Assembly (NCBI GenBank): GCA_001592805.2
Contig: CP051141.1
Location: 1,860,001 to 1,924,000 of the forward strand
Direction of reading: 5' to 3'
Source of the DNA: Peltaster fructicola
Lineage: Eukaryota; Ascomycota; Dothideomycetes
Length of the DNA: 64,000 nt
Below are positions 40,109 to 51,889 of this stretch, piece by piece. Every line of letters starts with the position of its first letter. The stretch's first letter is position 1. A program made the position numbers and the translations under genes. The notes below the pieces were generated by a model that saw only the letters and a list, made by a program, of their open reading frames with translations, was not told where the DNA came from and did not search any database.

Positions 40109-42916
40109 TCAAGCGGTCTCTTGCTCAGCTCGTCGTGCTTCGAGCCCACCAGCACTGAACTTTGTGACTGGCTCTTCAACCTCTTGTTCCACTTCCTCGC
40201 CATGCTCGACGATGCGTGTTGGCACCTCGGGAATGTCATCGTGCATAGACTTATATTGGCTGGTCATGCTGTGTCGTTGTGGTGTCACGGCAGTGCTCTC
40301 GCTGCCAATGCTCATGCTAGTCGAGCTACGATTGTGATCGAGCTCAGGTGTGGGTGGAATGCTCGAGTTTCGGTTTGGATTGAGGTATCCAGTGCTCTCG
40401 CTCTGTGCATCACCAAGTTCTGAGCCGGATGCGTTGCTGGTGCCCTCGGTCTCGCCGTCAACGGACTCTGGCGAGAGCTTGGAGCGACGCTTGCTGATAC
40501 GCTTCCTGCTGCCGTTCTCAGACATGGTCTCGTCACCCTCTGTGCTGATGGTGTCTGCACGACGGGCAAGGTCGAGGCCTTCTACGGCGGCGGCACATTG
40601 CTCGGAGATATTGCGAATGATGTATGCAATGGCATCAGTCTTGTCGCGAAGAGTACGGTCTGGCTGAGTTAGTCGGGTTCTGCTCAACGTTGCATTGTGC
40701 TTACCATCCATGCGCTGGGACATGCGAGTGCTGCTTCTGGACGCGCTCCTCTCGCTCCTCTCGCCGGAGAGGATACCACCAAGGATGCCGCGGGCTGCTG
40801 GCTCCTCCTTGATCTGCTCCTTCACCTCATCGTCATCAGCCACGGCTGCATCAGGCGAGTCATTGAGTGTTCGGACGATGTGCTCCATGTGGTGTGCTTG
40901 ACCATCGATCAGGGCACGAAGGTAGAAAACCACACGTTGGGCCTCGTCACGTTGTCGAAGGAGTGTGCTGTTTGTGTGCTGCAGAGCAGAGAGGTCCTTC
41001 TTGTTGCGCTTCCTCTCACGCTCGAGCTCCTCTGCGATCTCCTGCTGGAGAACAAGAGCCTCAAGAGCATCGTCACGCTGCTTCTCGGTGCCTGAAAGAC
41101 GGACAGTGAGTCTTGCGGCATCTTCCTTCTGCTGCTCACTGAGTGTAGTGAGCCTGCGGTTCTCACGTTTGTGATTTTCGATCTTGACCTTGAGCTCGCT
41201 GGTCTCCTTGGTGAGCTGTTCAGCGAACGCCTGGAATTTGAGGAATTGCTGCTTCCAGCTCTCGAGCTCCTCGACGAGGAAGTTGTTTCGCTTAGTGACC
41301 TTGGCAAGCTCTGTGTCCATACGGCCCTTGAGGTTGATGAAGTCCTGCCATGCCTCCATAGCGTCACGAGAGTACTGGTTGCGCTCCCGGACAATCTCGT
41401 TGAGGTGACGCATCGAAACCTTGGTCATCAATGGCTTCTTCTGCGAACCACCGAAGACCGCCTTCATGCCGGTGTTCTTACCAAGCTTTTCGCAAGCATG
41501 GTCAAGCACCTTCATGATCTCCTCTTGGTTCCACCACTCCGGATCTTGCACACTTTCGACCTCACCGCGCATGACGATGATCTGTCCGGCTGGAATGAGC
41601 TTGCCACCACCGTAGGCAGAACGCAGGTGCTGTGGTACGCCAGTTGGTGGAACCTTACTGTTGAGCGCGCTGGACATGCGGTTAATCAACTTGGTGCGCT
41701 GCTTTGACGACCAAGCGTTTGGCGGACTGGATGTGAGGACGAAGTTTCGATCGAGGTCTACGACCAGCGCATCTGGTGGTGCAGTGAACAGAGTTCGGCA
41801 CTCAGCAGTGATACCCAAGATGTATGGTCCTGGTTCCTGCACGAGCTCTCTGGCGTGGCGTGCGTGCACGACTGGCACGTAGAGACCACTCCACTCATAG
41901 ACACGGACGCAGTAGCGAACGGTCTCAGCAGCAACTGTCAGCATAGCTGGGTAGTGTGAAACAAAAATGATTCGTCGAGTTGGCGAGACGGCAGCCTCGA
42001 GCACACCGACGATGTTCTGAATGGACAGACACGAGAACAATGGCCACATAGCAAAGTTCTGGAAGCCATTTGGCGAGGCTGGAAATTGGTAGCAAAGAGC
42101 GTAGTCCTTCATGTCGATGCGGACTAGGTCGTTTAGTCGTGGAGCTGGGAAGCTCAGAATGCGAGAAACTTCTTCGGCGTGGAATAGATTGGTGGCCTTG
42201 TTCCAGTGAATCCACATGCCTCGAAGGTAGTCTCCAAGCAAGTTATAGAGAGGGTATCGCGAGAGAAAGCTCAGGCAGTATGGGATCCAGTAAGTCTCGT
42301 TTGGCGAGGGATAGTAGCCTTCCTCAGTGCGTTTTCGCAGCTCGCGAATAGTCTCTGCGCGCTTCTCATCTGCGCGGGACCAGACTCGCAGTGCAATGCC
42401 GTATAGGGTGTGTGACGAGTCCTGCTGAAGTACGAAAGCGTGGTGAACGCAATGTGGCTGGCTTGAGCCTGTGCAGATCTCAACATCATGAGGGAAACAT
42501 GCCTATGATTGTCAGCTAATAGCTACGACTTCACTACATTGACCTACCCTCATAGCAGCGTGCAATGACCGAGCAATCTCGTTGTCCTGCTCCAGACGAG
42601 GGCTGCTGCCCAGAATCTCTGGCAGCCAGAACTGACCGACTGCTCCCTTCATGTGTCCGATCTTTCCTTGTATTGGCGTCGGTGCCTTGACCCATTGCGA
42701 TGGCTCACGACCAACACCGCACACCATGTAAGCATGGGTAAGGGTCTTTGGAGCTCGCTGCTGAGGCTTTTGTGCTCCAATCTGCCCGGGCAATGGCTGG
42801 ACGATGCGCGAGTGCAAAGAGGAAGTCCTGTTGGGAATGATGAGGTTGTCATCATCGTGTCGGCTGGTAGGACGAGAATCGCCCGAGCGAGGTCTCGATA
42901 CGAATGAGGCTACCAT
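40109..42916 (-). CDS. DENN-domain protein, predicted Rab GEF
   Basis: Three exons (42548-42916, 40705-42502, 40109-40659) total 2,718 nt, 905 residues. DENN proteins activate Rab GTPases on membranes. The N-terminal u-DENN part has THAYMVCGVGREPSQW and CFPHDVEICTG; the cDENN core has the run WPLFSCLSIQNIVGVLEAAV followed by RRIIFVSHYPAML, and the dDENN part PGPYILGITAECRTLF and LVVDLDRNFVLTSSPP. From about residue 420 a long coiled coil follows (WKQQFLKFQAFAEQLTKE; EEIAEELERERKR-like), then an S/E-rich tail. The second intron (40660-40704) is 45 nt and has no in-frame stop, so retaining it would simply add 15 residues. Which Rab it serves cannot be read from sequence. Confidence 0.85.
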
Positions 42917-44666
42917 GTTGATCGATAGCTCGACCTAGGATTGTCGTGAGAGTGCGATGAAGCTGAGAGAAAGATCCGGCAGTGGATCGCCTGCGGGTGT
43001 GGGAAACACAGCACCCCTTTTCGTCTTCGGTGACGAGATGCAATGCAAGGATTCCACACGAGATTAGATCAGAGCGTAGCCGTTCGTGCTGTTACACAGC
43101 ATATGGAGAGGAGGGTGAAGGTGTGCTGCCGGCTCACTGCGACACGACGAAGGGGAGACTCCAACTCTGGATGCGCGCAAAGGAGAATAGTGATGGAGTT
43201 ATAGGATCAAGGTAAGCGATCAATCGAAGCCAACGTCTGCCCGTGCTGCCGAAATGAAATGATGAGAGTTGATCGCCGCGCCTGCAGCTGATTACCTGCT
43301 AGTTTTGAGTGCCTCGCCCGGACTCTGTCTACAAGCGATTGACGGGCGGAGTCCGGTTGTGTGTAGAGCATGCATCACAGAGCACCAATGCGGGACTAGT
43401 GATCTGATCCGAAAGTGCTTGAGACAAGGGCCCTGGCTAGTCGAGGATGAGGAGTCGATCGACGAATTGACGATCACAGGGCTTTTGCATCGAGCATTGC
43501 CATAGATGTCAAGCTCAAACGTTGCCTACCAAACACCTGTGAGAGGTTTGTGAGCAACTCGGCGTTCTCCATTCATCCTCGTTGCTGTAGAGCAGGTCTC
43601 CTACAGTATCCGAGTGCGCCCTAGCCAGTCGTACGCAGCTGTTGCCAATCGATTTGTGCTCTGTATGCAAGATGAAACATGGGTCCTAGCTGGATAGAAA
43701 GGGGAAGCTGGCTCGAGCGAGAGGCGCGCTATGTTGGAGGAGTCCGAGACCTGACCTCCCATCTCTAACAATTCTCAATACTAGCTTGAATTTCATGCTG
43801 TGGTATAGGTCCAGTACCATGGAAACACCACAGTAAAGGATATAGGCTTACCCACCACGCGGATTGCATGCGAGCCATTCCACGGCAGATGTCTGATCAA
43901 TAAAGACATTGTTGGGCAATGCACACTCAGTTGCCACTGTCGTTTCACTCTCTCAAGGCAGCATCTCTATCTCGTGGTCGATTGTGATTCAGGATGCAGC
44001 AAACGGCTCCTAGCACTAGAGCGACTGTACGGTCCGTCTGGCGAGTAGCGTTGAACAACCTAACGACTTCGCATGTTCATCTTAAAAGCACCATGTTCGC
44101 GGCATGCTGAGTGTGTCTGAGCACTTCCGCCCGTCTGAAACGATAGGCGAGCATCACACCACGAGATGGTAGCGGACTGAACGACTCAGCGGCTTCGCTG
44201 TGGGCTCGAACGTGCTCAAGTTCTGCTGAATTGACTCTTGAGATCTAGATTGGCATGACGCATTGGATGCGCGGAGGCGTTGGTACACTTCGAGCATCCC
44301 CTGCGATAGGCAACGTTGGTACGCCAATCTGCTCTCGGCTCCCCTAGAGCATCCGCGCTTGTATTGGATCATATCGCGCCACTTCGAAGACCCTGTTGGT
44401 GGAGGAGGATACGATCTGCGTGTTATCGCTGCACAAGAAGCATGCAATCAGTATGCCAGAACAACGATGGCAATGATGTGTTAAGGATGCAGTAGAACGT
44501 GCAGGCAGGAGGATTGTTCGGGTAGCGGAGCAGGCTGGGTTGAAAATTCTTGTGGAGACAAGCAACTAGACTTCAACACTGCATCTGTGGCTGCATGAAC
44601 ACACTTCCACACGCGCCATCATTCTGTCATCGTTGATTGCGCCTGTGGCAGCTCGAAGGTAGGACG
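42917..44666. other. Long gene-free interval
   Basis: About 1.75 kb between divergent genes. Frames of 60-97 codons on both strands overlap each other and lack protein-like composition. I found no tRNA, repeat or splice-linked exons. It may hold long leaders, a non-coding RNA or a gene too unusual to recognise. Confidence 0.4.
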
Positions 44667-45760
44667 ATGAGTGGGCCGCAGTCACTCCAGGGCCTCTGTT
44701 CAGTATGGTGAGGCAATGCGCAGTGTTGAGACCATCGATTAATGTGTCCTCCAGCTATGCAGAACAGCCAAAGTATAAATGCCCACGATGTAAGACCCAG
44801 ACATGCTCACTGCCATGCTACAAACGGCATCAGCAGCGAGCATCTTGTAATGGTCAGCGCAACCCTGCCGAATTCGTGAAGAAGTCACAATGGGCTACAC
44901 CGGATGGCATCGACCGTGACTACAATTATCTCAAGTCAGTCGAGCGCAACATCGAAAGAGCCGATGACAGCCTCAAGCCACTGCTGAGCAATAAGCAGTC
45001 GAAGAACAGTAGACAGCTGCATCAGTCCGAGAGCAAGCTCTATCGTTACCTGCAGCAAAACAATATCACGATTCTTCGAGCACCACTTGGTATGAGCAAG
45101 TCGAAGGCCAACAAGACTCGAGTCGCGCAGAGTGGCAAAGTCTTCTGGACAGTGGCATGGATTGATTCAACAGGCAATACTTTCATTGATGAGGATTGTC
45201 CCGAGGCAATCAAGCTGGCTGACCTTCATGTCAGTGCTACCAAGAAACGGACCAGGAACGCTCGCCCACGACCGTCGGCAGATGCAGATGAGCTTACACC
45301 CAAGCGAGTGCGACTCGAAGAACCCTCCGAGCAGCAACAACACGCATCGGACAATTCTGTTGCCGCCTCGACATCAACCATCAGTGCAAAGTCAGTTGAC
45401 GACGAGACTCAATCCGACAAACCTCAACCAGGATCGACGAAAGGAGCCACTGCACATTTCTATCTTTTACGACCGGGAGGTTCGGATGTCAAGGTCCTCA
45501 TACCATTGCAAGCGCATCAGGATTTGACAGCAGCATTGCGTGGACATACGGTACAAGAGTTCCCAAGCATATATGCTTTGCCATATGCGTCTGAGGTCCT
45601 GCCAGCAGAGTTTATCCTGGAAGAGACATTTCTGGCAAAGCACAAGCCAGGTGCAGGTGATGAGGAGGCCGCAGAACAGACAGATATGCCTGTGTTCAAA
45701 TCAGAGCCTACCGCTGAGCAGATTCTAGAGATGCTGCGCAGAGATGTACGCACAACTTGA
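44667..45760 (+). CDS. BCD1: Box C/D snoRNP assembly protein Bcd1 (HIT zinc finger)
   Basis: Two exons (44667-44707 and 44755-45760; 47-nt intron) give 348 residues. The splice completes a HIT-type zinc finger: LCSVC, then YKCPRCKTQTCSLPCYKRHQ, then C in ASCNG. That finger plus RNPAEFVKKSQ, DYNYLKSVERNIERAD and LPLLSNKQ-like helices is the order of Bcd1/ZNHIT6, a nuclear factor that helps load Nop58 and Snu13 during box C/D snoRNP assembly. The later FWTVAWIDSTGNTFIDEDCPE, FYLLRPGGSDVKVLIPL and FPSIYALP fit the conserved C-terminal region. Starting at the internal ATG 44705 would lose two zinc ligands, which decides the start. Confidence 0.92.
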
Positions 45761-45969
45761 CAGCATTTTGTCTTGCGCTGTATGCGCAATAGCTCTTTCG
45801 ATCATCGCATCAGCACATTGCCAGAGATTGACAAGGCTACATGTACCATCTGCAAGCCACAACTGCAAGCTTGGCCTAGTGTGTGGAGCAGGACATTCAC
45901 AGCTCAGCTTCATCTTACGCACATGTCACGACTGCTCTGAGCACAGTGCTTCACGAAAGCTGACTGAGC

Positions 45970-48099
45970 ATGCAAAGCGCACCTGGCAACCACATCTCGG
46001 GTCCCGTGCCCGAGCACAATATCAATCTCTGCGAGCCTTGTAGGACAATGCTCACAGCAGGCCTGGCTACAAGAGAGCCATATCGTGCAGGCCACCACAG
46101 AACGCCAGCGGACTTCCTTGCTGCTGTCAGAGAGAATTGTGACTTGTGCAATCGACTCTGGTCAGCACTGAGCTGTGAGATGCTTGTTGCAGTTGACGGC
46201 TATGGTGATAGCTGGCAATATGAAGAGCACTTCACCACAGGCATAACCTACGAACATACACATCTGCTGGAAGGACCGAGGATTGCCGGCACATTCAGCA
46301 TACATGTTGTTTTTGCAAGTGTTGCCTGGCACTCACTCCCAAGAGGAGCCGTCAGTGGTCAGGCGCACTTATGGTTGACAGCTGTGCCAAGCTCGAGTGC
46401 GTAAATGACGCTGCCGAGAGGCCTCTACTGACGCTCGCAGGTCTGAATCAGAACTTGCTGGCATGTCCTGTGGGCAATCGGACCTCTTGTGACGCAGCCT
46501 GGGACACAGCGATGCAATGGTACCAGCGATGCCTCATTACGCACTCGAACTGCAGGCAAGACGCTGCAAAAGTTCAGTACCCAACGAGACTACTTGACGT
46601 CGAGAAGCTCGACTGTGGGATTGTCACGCTGATAGACACAAGCACAACCCAGATCGGAGGCTCGTACCTGACACTCAGTCACCTATGGGGTCGAGAGCCA
46701 TTCCTCAGGCTTTCTGTGGACAATATAGACTCCATGAAAGCTGGCTATCCCGTGAGTGAGCTGCGAAAAGGATTTCAGGACGCTCTGTACATCACGAAGA
46801 GACTTGGCCTACGCTATCTATGGATCGACAGCTTGTGTATCATACAAGATGGAGACGATCATGCGGACTGGAAGAGAGAGGCCAAGTCCATGCATCGCTA
46901 TTACAGCAACGCCGTGTGTAACCTCTCAGCTACAGCTGCCTGGTATGGTTCAGAAGGTCTGTTTCGGCGAAGAGACCACAAGGACATGCTTCACATGTAC
47001 TTCCAGTCGTCATCTAAACTGTACAACATTATCGATGTGACGCTATGGTCAAGACATCTCGAGCGAGCACCACTCCACAGACGGGCGTGGGTAATGCAGG
47101 AGAGGCTACTCTCGAGACGAATCCTGCACTTCGGTAAAGGCCAACTGCTGTGGGAGTGCGCGCAGGAGACTTGTGCAGAGATGTATCCTGAGGGTATGCC
47201 TGCTGTCAGTACATTACAGAGAAGTGCATACCTGAAGGACTTCGATGTAGACTCTACCAATGTCCAGCAGCTGTTTCCGGGCTGCAGCGGTGAAAATCTA
47301 TCACGCTCTCTTTGGGCGAGGGTGGTGAATTACTACAGCTCGTGTCTCATGACATATATCTCGGACAAAGTTCCTGCATTCCATGGCATCAAGACTGCTT
47401 TCGAGGAGAAATTCAATGATCGGTGCGTTCATGGACTGGTGAGTCGTATCAGCCAATCTGACATTGCTGACCATCTTGAAGTGGAAGAGTACTTTCGTGT
47501 CTGACCTTCTCTGGCGTACGACTTCTCCATCGGAGAGATTTGAGAATGAACATCGACTCAACGAGCTTCCCAGCTGGAGTTGGCTATCGTCTGATATGCC
47601 AGTAAGCCTTCCACCATGTGACTCGGAGAGGACCGCAGTCTCAGAAGTGCTAAGCATACCTGGAGATGATGACGAAGGTCAGCACATCATCAAGCTCAGT
47701 TGTTGTACTGCTCTTGTCAATACCCTGGTCAAGCGACAGACGGATAGTGTTGTGGAACTCGCGATGCCTGATCTGGTCCGTCTGACTGCTCACAAGATTA
47801 GTCCTGAGTCTGGCAACCATATATACCTCGATGGGCGCATAGACACGCTGGACAAGTCAGAGATCACAGAAGTGTGGCCTGTATATCTTGCAGTGTCCAC
47901 GAAAGTGATAGAATCGCGTGTGAAGATGGTAGTTGAAGGGCTTATCGTAAGGAAGATCAACAAGCAGACCGACCTTATGAGACGAGTTGGCAAGATCGAA
48001 GTCGTGTGCTGTCCCATCGGCATGGAGGCTGGCGTTCAAGCAGTTGCAGGCCTGTTGAAGCTGTTAGAAGGCCACGAGCAGATCATCGAGCTCGCATAG
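45970..48099 (+). CDS. HET-domain protein (heterokaryon-incompatibility type)
   Basis: About three exons. Exon 1 starts MQSAPGNHISGPVPEHNINL and has a Cys pair region (CEPCRTML; NCDLCNRLW), common at the front of HET proteins. The HET domain lies in exon 2: YLTLSHLWGREPFLRL, FQDALYITKRLGLRYLWIDSLCIIQD, then RYYSNAVCNLSATAA, and RRAWVMQERLLSRRILHFG. The last intron (about 47440-47481) joins VHGL to WKSTFVSDLLWRTT, then LPSWSWLSSD, the usual ending. The first intron (about 46350-46440) is uncertain: two acceptors fit. HET proteins often control non-self recognition and cell death between fungal strains and vary quickly; the actual role here is unknown. Confidence 0.85.
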
Positions 48100-48469
48100 G
48101 CAGTATGTGCGGTGTAGACGGTACTGAAAAAGTGCTAGCCAACCTGAATATAACACTCAATACACAGCACGCATCCTCAAAGGTCTTATGATTGACGCTT
48201 GTGATAATGTTGATTGGGGCGGGCAGCCGAAGCGACAGGGTCATCTGCATGACATCGCTGAGGGCAACGACTTTTACTACTTCGATCTGAGTTCAACATC
48301 CTAAACCAATACATCAGACATTCGAAACCTCTTCTACGTCAGTAACGTCGCTTCTCATCGTAGGAGCACTAGATTTCAGCAGGATAGCGCGACCAGCAGC
48401 AGAAACCCGCACCTTCACCTGGACTCGTGACCATCTCCTCTACTGGTTGACACCTCCAGATTACACAAC
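48100..48469. other. Intergenic region, PPG1 leader
   Basis: About 370 bp between two plus-strand genes, presumably the HET-gene 3' UTR and the PPG1 promoter. Nothing else noted. Confidence 0.4.
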
Positions 48470-49866
48470 ATGGCTCGAGAGTCAGACTCAGACGTACCCC
48501 AACCAGGTCCTGCTGTACTAGGCTCGCATGCTGGACCTGACGAATGGCTTCAGCAGGCCAAACTATGTCGCTATCTCCCGGAAGCAGACATGAAGCGGCT
48601 GTGCGAACTCGTGAAAGAGTGCTTGATGGAGGAGAGCAATATTCAACCAGTAGCAGCACCAGTGACAGTGTGTGGCGACATCCACGGCCAGTTTTACGAC
48701 CTGCTAGAACTCTTCCATGTGGCAGGTGGTATGCCTGGAGAAGCAGAAGAGCGAGCGGCACGATCGAGTAATAAGGCACAACGCAGCGTGAGCAAAGCAG
48801 GTGCTATAAGCGCAGCAGACATCGAGCCTCCCACACAGATCAGCGATCCCAAGGTCAAGCGGAAGATGAAGAGGAGGTTTCAGCGAGACAGCAAGTACAC
48901 ATCTTCAGCATCCGAAGCAGACGACGAAGAAGAGAGTAGAGGTCGAATCCGCAGTCGCAGCGTGGGTGTGCAAGATGACGAGGATGATTACGACGATGAC
49001 GAGACAGACGACAGTCCTGGTCCATCGAGGAGCAAGAGCACAGCGAAGACAGACCATGCGAATGGCAACCAGAACTTTGTCTTCCTAGGAGATTTCGTTG
49101 ATCGAGGATACTTCTCATTGGAGACCTTCACCTTGCTGATGTGTTTGAAAGCGAAGTGAGTATTGGCCTGCCTACCTGCGACGTTACTGACAAGGCGTAG
49201 ATATCCCGATCGAATCACCCTAGTAAGAGGAAATCACGAATCACGACAAATAACGCAAGTCTACGGCTTTTATGAAGAATGTCAACAGAAGTATGGTAAT
49301 GCATCAGTATGGAAGTCATGCTGTCAGGTCTTCGATTTCCTCGCCCTGGCTGCAATCATCGATGGCAGGATACTGTGTGTACATGGTGGCCTGAGTCCAG
49401 AGATCCGAACTCTCGATCAGATCAGAGTGGTTGCAAGAGCACAAGAAATCCCACACGAGGGCGCCTTCTGCGACTTGGTCTGGAGTGATCCCGAAGAAGT
49501 CGACACATGGGCAGTATCGCCTCGAGGTGCAGGATGGCTGTTCGGCGACCGTGTCTCATCAGAGGTGAGTCGTTCTCGTCGATATGGTGCTTTCACTGAC
49601 TGTATTAGTTCAACCATGTAAACAACTTGCAGCTCATTGCACGAGCGCATCAGCTCGTCAATGAGGGTTACAAGTACCACTTCTCGACACAGGATGTTGT
49701 CACTGTCTGGTCAGCACCGAACTATTGTTACCGCTGTGGTAATGTCGCCTCGATTATGACCATGGGCGAAGACCTCAATCCAGACTTCAAGATTTTCTCA
49801 GCTGTGCCGGATCATCGACGAGCTGTACCAGCAGGTAGACGAGGCGCTGGCGAGTACTTCCTATGA
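48470..49866 (+). CDS. PPG1: PP2A-like Ser/Thr phosphatase Ppg1 with a long insert
   Basis: Three exons (48470-49155, 49201-49564, 49609-49866) give 435 residues. A metallophosphatase of the Ppg1 group, which in filamentous fungi joins STRIPAK and affects development. Metal and catalytic motifs are intact: [58 protein letters not shown], and [15 protein letters not shown]. The C-terminus [17 protein letters not shown] keeps the PP2A-like YFL end that can be carboxymethylated. Between [10 protein letters not shown] and FVFLGDF there is a disordered insert of about 125 residues (about 85-210), with [13 protein letters not shown] and an acidic run [13 protein letters not shown]. Related fungal Ppg1 proteins have an insert here, but this one seems long. 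The start has [15 protein letters not shown] as in the family. Confidence 0.93.
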
Positions 49867-51889
49867 TGTGGCAACACACGACCGTCTGTACTCCTGCAGC
49901 TGTGACTTCACTCGCGGCATCGGCATTGGCAACAACTGAGACTCCTTGCTGCAACATTTCCACACTGCATCTTCTAGCCTTTCTCAACACTGCAGCACAA
50001 CAGACGTCTGATGCACACATCAAAGAACAGCGCTGAGATTCCAGGGACATGTCCCAAGCACATGCAAAGAGTGGCTCGCCCCTAGCCCCGGACAGGAACA
50101 GCCTTATGTTGCACTAGAAAGATGTTTCGAATCCTCACGCGGCACAAGCAGACCATGGATCTTGGGAACCTTTCTTGAAACCTGCCGGTGTGGAGCACTA
50201 GGGGTTGTCACTGATGGACGACATCTCAAGCACAACATACTACGCAAACGCAATGTGACCAGTATATGCTCTGAAGAGAACCGAAGACCTCAGCTGAGAC
50301 CTTTCAGTCGTCTCTTCCTGGACCTCGACTTGCTCTGCGGTCAACAATAGCCAGACACATCACTAGGAGCTCGATATGATCGTCAATGTACGTACAGTAC
50401 TAATCTGGACTAGCTGAAGACACGGCGGAAATTTGACATGTGGTATCTTCATGGTAGCACGCCATGCGCACCATGGAGTCACTAGCGATCCACAAACTCC
50501 AGCACCTCCGTGGAGCCTCAAAGGTGGATTGGAAAGTCCAAGAGCCATCAAATCTCGAAAATTGGGAACTCTTTCACAGAGTTCCAACTCCAAGACGGTG
50601 ACAGCACGACGCCAACTGCATGGTAATCAAAGCTTATCGCTGCTCACAACCGTGTCAGCGACCTTCAAATTGCGCCCGTTGCGGTAGCTGTGCTCGAAAT
50701 GATGCACATAACGGACACATGACGCCGCGTACTCTTCGTGTAATGTAGCTCGTTGCATAGACAGATCAAGCATCATCAACGAAGCGTTTGTAAAAGGCCA
50801 AGCAGTGACATGCTGTATCTAATGGTCATCGAAGCAAGATGAGAGCACAGACTAGTCGCATCTCAGCTCGAGTCTCATCGCTGGGCAATCGCGTGATCGT
50901 CCTCATGTTCTGCACACCTCACAGTACGATGCTCAGCACAATGTGAGTTGTGACCCGACAACCCCAGTCAGCACAAATGACAACCCAGGAATAGCAAAGA
51001 GGCAAGTATACGCTGTACGACGCAGTGCTCGCAGTCAGAATGTGTTCAGAGATCATCAAGGATCTGGCCTGCACAGCTGAAGCTTGACACGTGAGGAGCC
51101 AATCGGAATTGTGTGGACCCCTGGTGTGCGCCTAATCGATTGCTGTATGAGTTCCCATGCAGACTCCAACACAATTTTGTGATCAGCCACCGTGCTATCG
51201 AATTACGCTTTTAGACCGCTCATCCTCACGTACGAAAGCCCTACGTCGAGCTCGACTGACGCTGCCATCTCAACTCACCAGGCAGTATCGCACCACAAGG
51301 TGCGTGATCGCACTCCCGACACGAAACACCAATCCGGTATTTACAACATCAGCAAGAGGGCTGCCACTAGGCTTTCCACCACTTGTCGATGACCAATCCT
51401 GAACCTTCACCACGGGGATATCCTGCAGTAGTGGTCCAGAAAGACGAGCTGCGGTGCGAAGCGTAGACTCCCTCCCCGATCTTTGGGTGGCTAGCACCAC
51501 TGCCGTCTTTAGTTTCGGCCGCGGCACATTGAAGTGATCGACTCCTTTACGCTTTTTGTAGACTCGTCGACTGCTTGAAGGAAGAAAATCGACAGGTACT
51601 TGCTGCACACCTTTTGCTGAGCAGAGCTGTTGGTACTTTGCCCTGTGGTCTACCACCGAGCTTAGCCGCCGCCAACGCCGCCGAATACCCATCCAATTCT
51701 ATCTCGGTCATTTCTCCTTTGCTTCTTCAATCTATAGCTCGGTAGTGCCCGAGGCACCATCATCGCACGGCATTTACCTCCACTGCGTCCTACTGCGATA
51801 CCCTTGCTGCCCAGCTCGAGTCAACTACTGTCCGTATGCAGGGGGAAATCAGCACTCTCGGATTAACAACTCTCTAACACATACCAACC
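49867..51889. other. Long gene-free interval
   Basis: About 2 kb between PPG1 and the kinesin gene. All frames are short, overlapping and without recognisable content. A B-box-like word at about 50106 is not part of a foldable tRNA. The last 150 bp should be the kinesin leader (CT-rich). Confidence 0.4.

Noticed and set aside
45744-46043. 99-codon frame between BCD1 and the HET gene
   Set aside because: It overlaps the HET start in another frame and is Cys/His/Ser-rich without a family pattern.
50100-50150. Possible tRNA because of a TTCGAATCC B-box-like word
   Set aside because: No acceptor, D or T stem could be paired around it.
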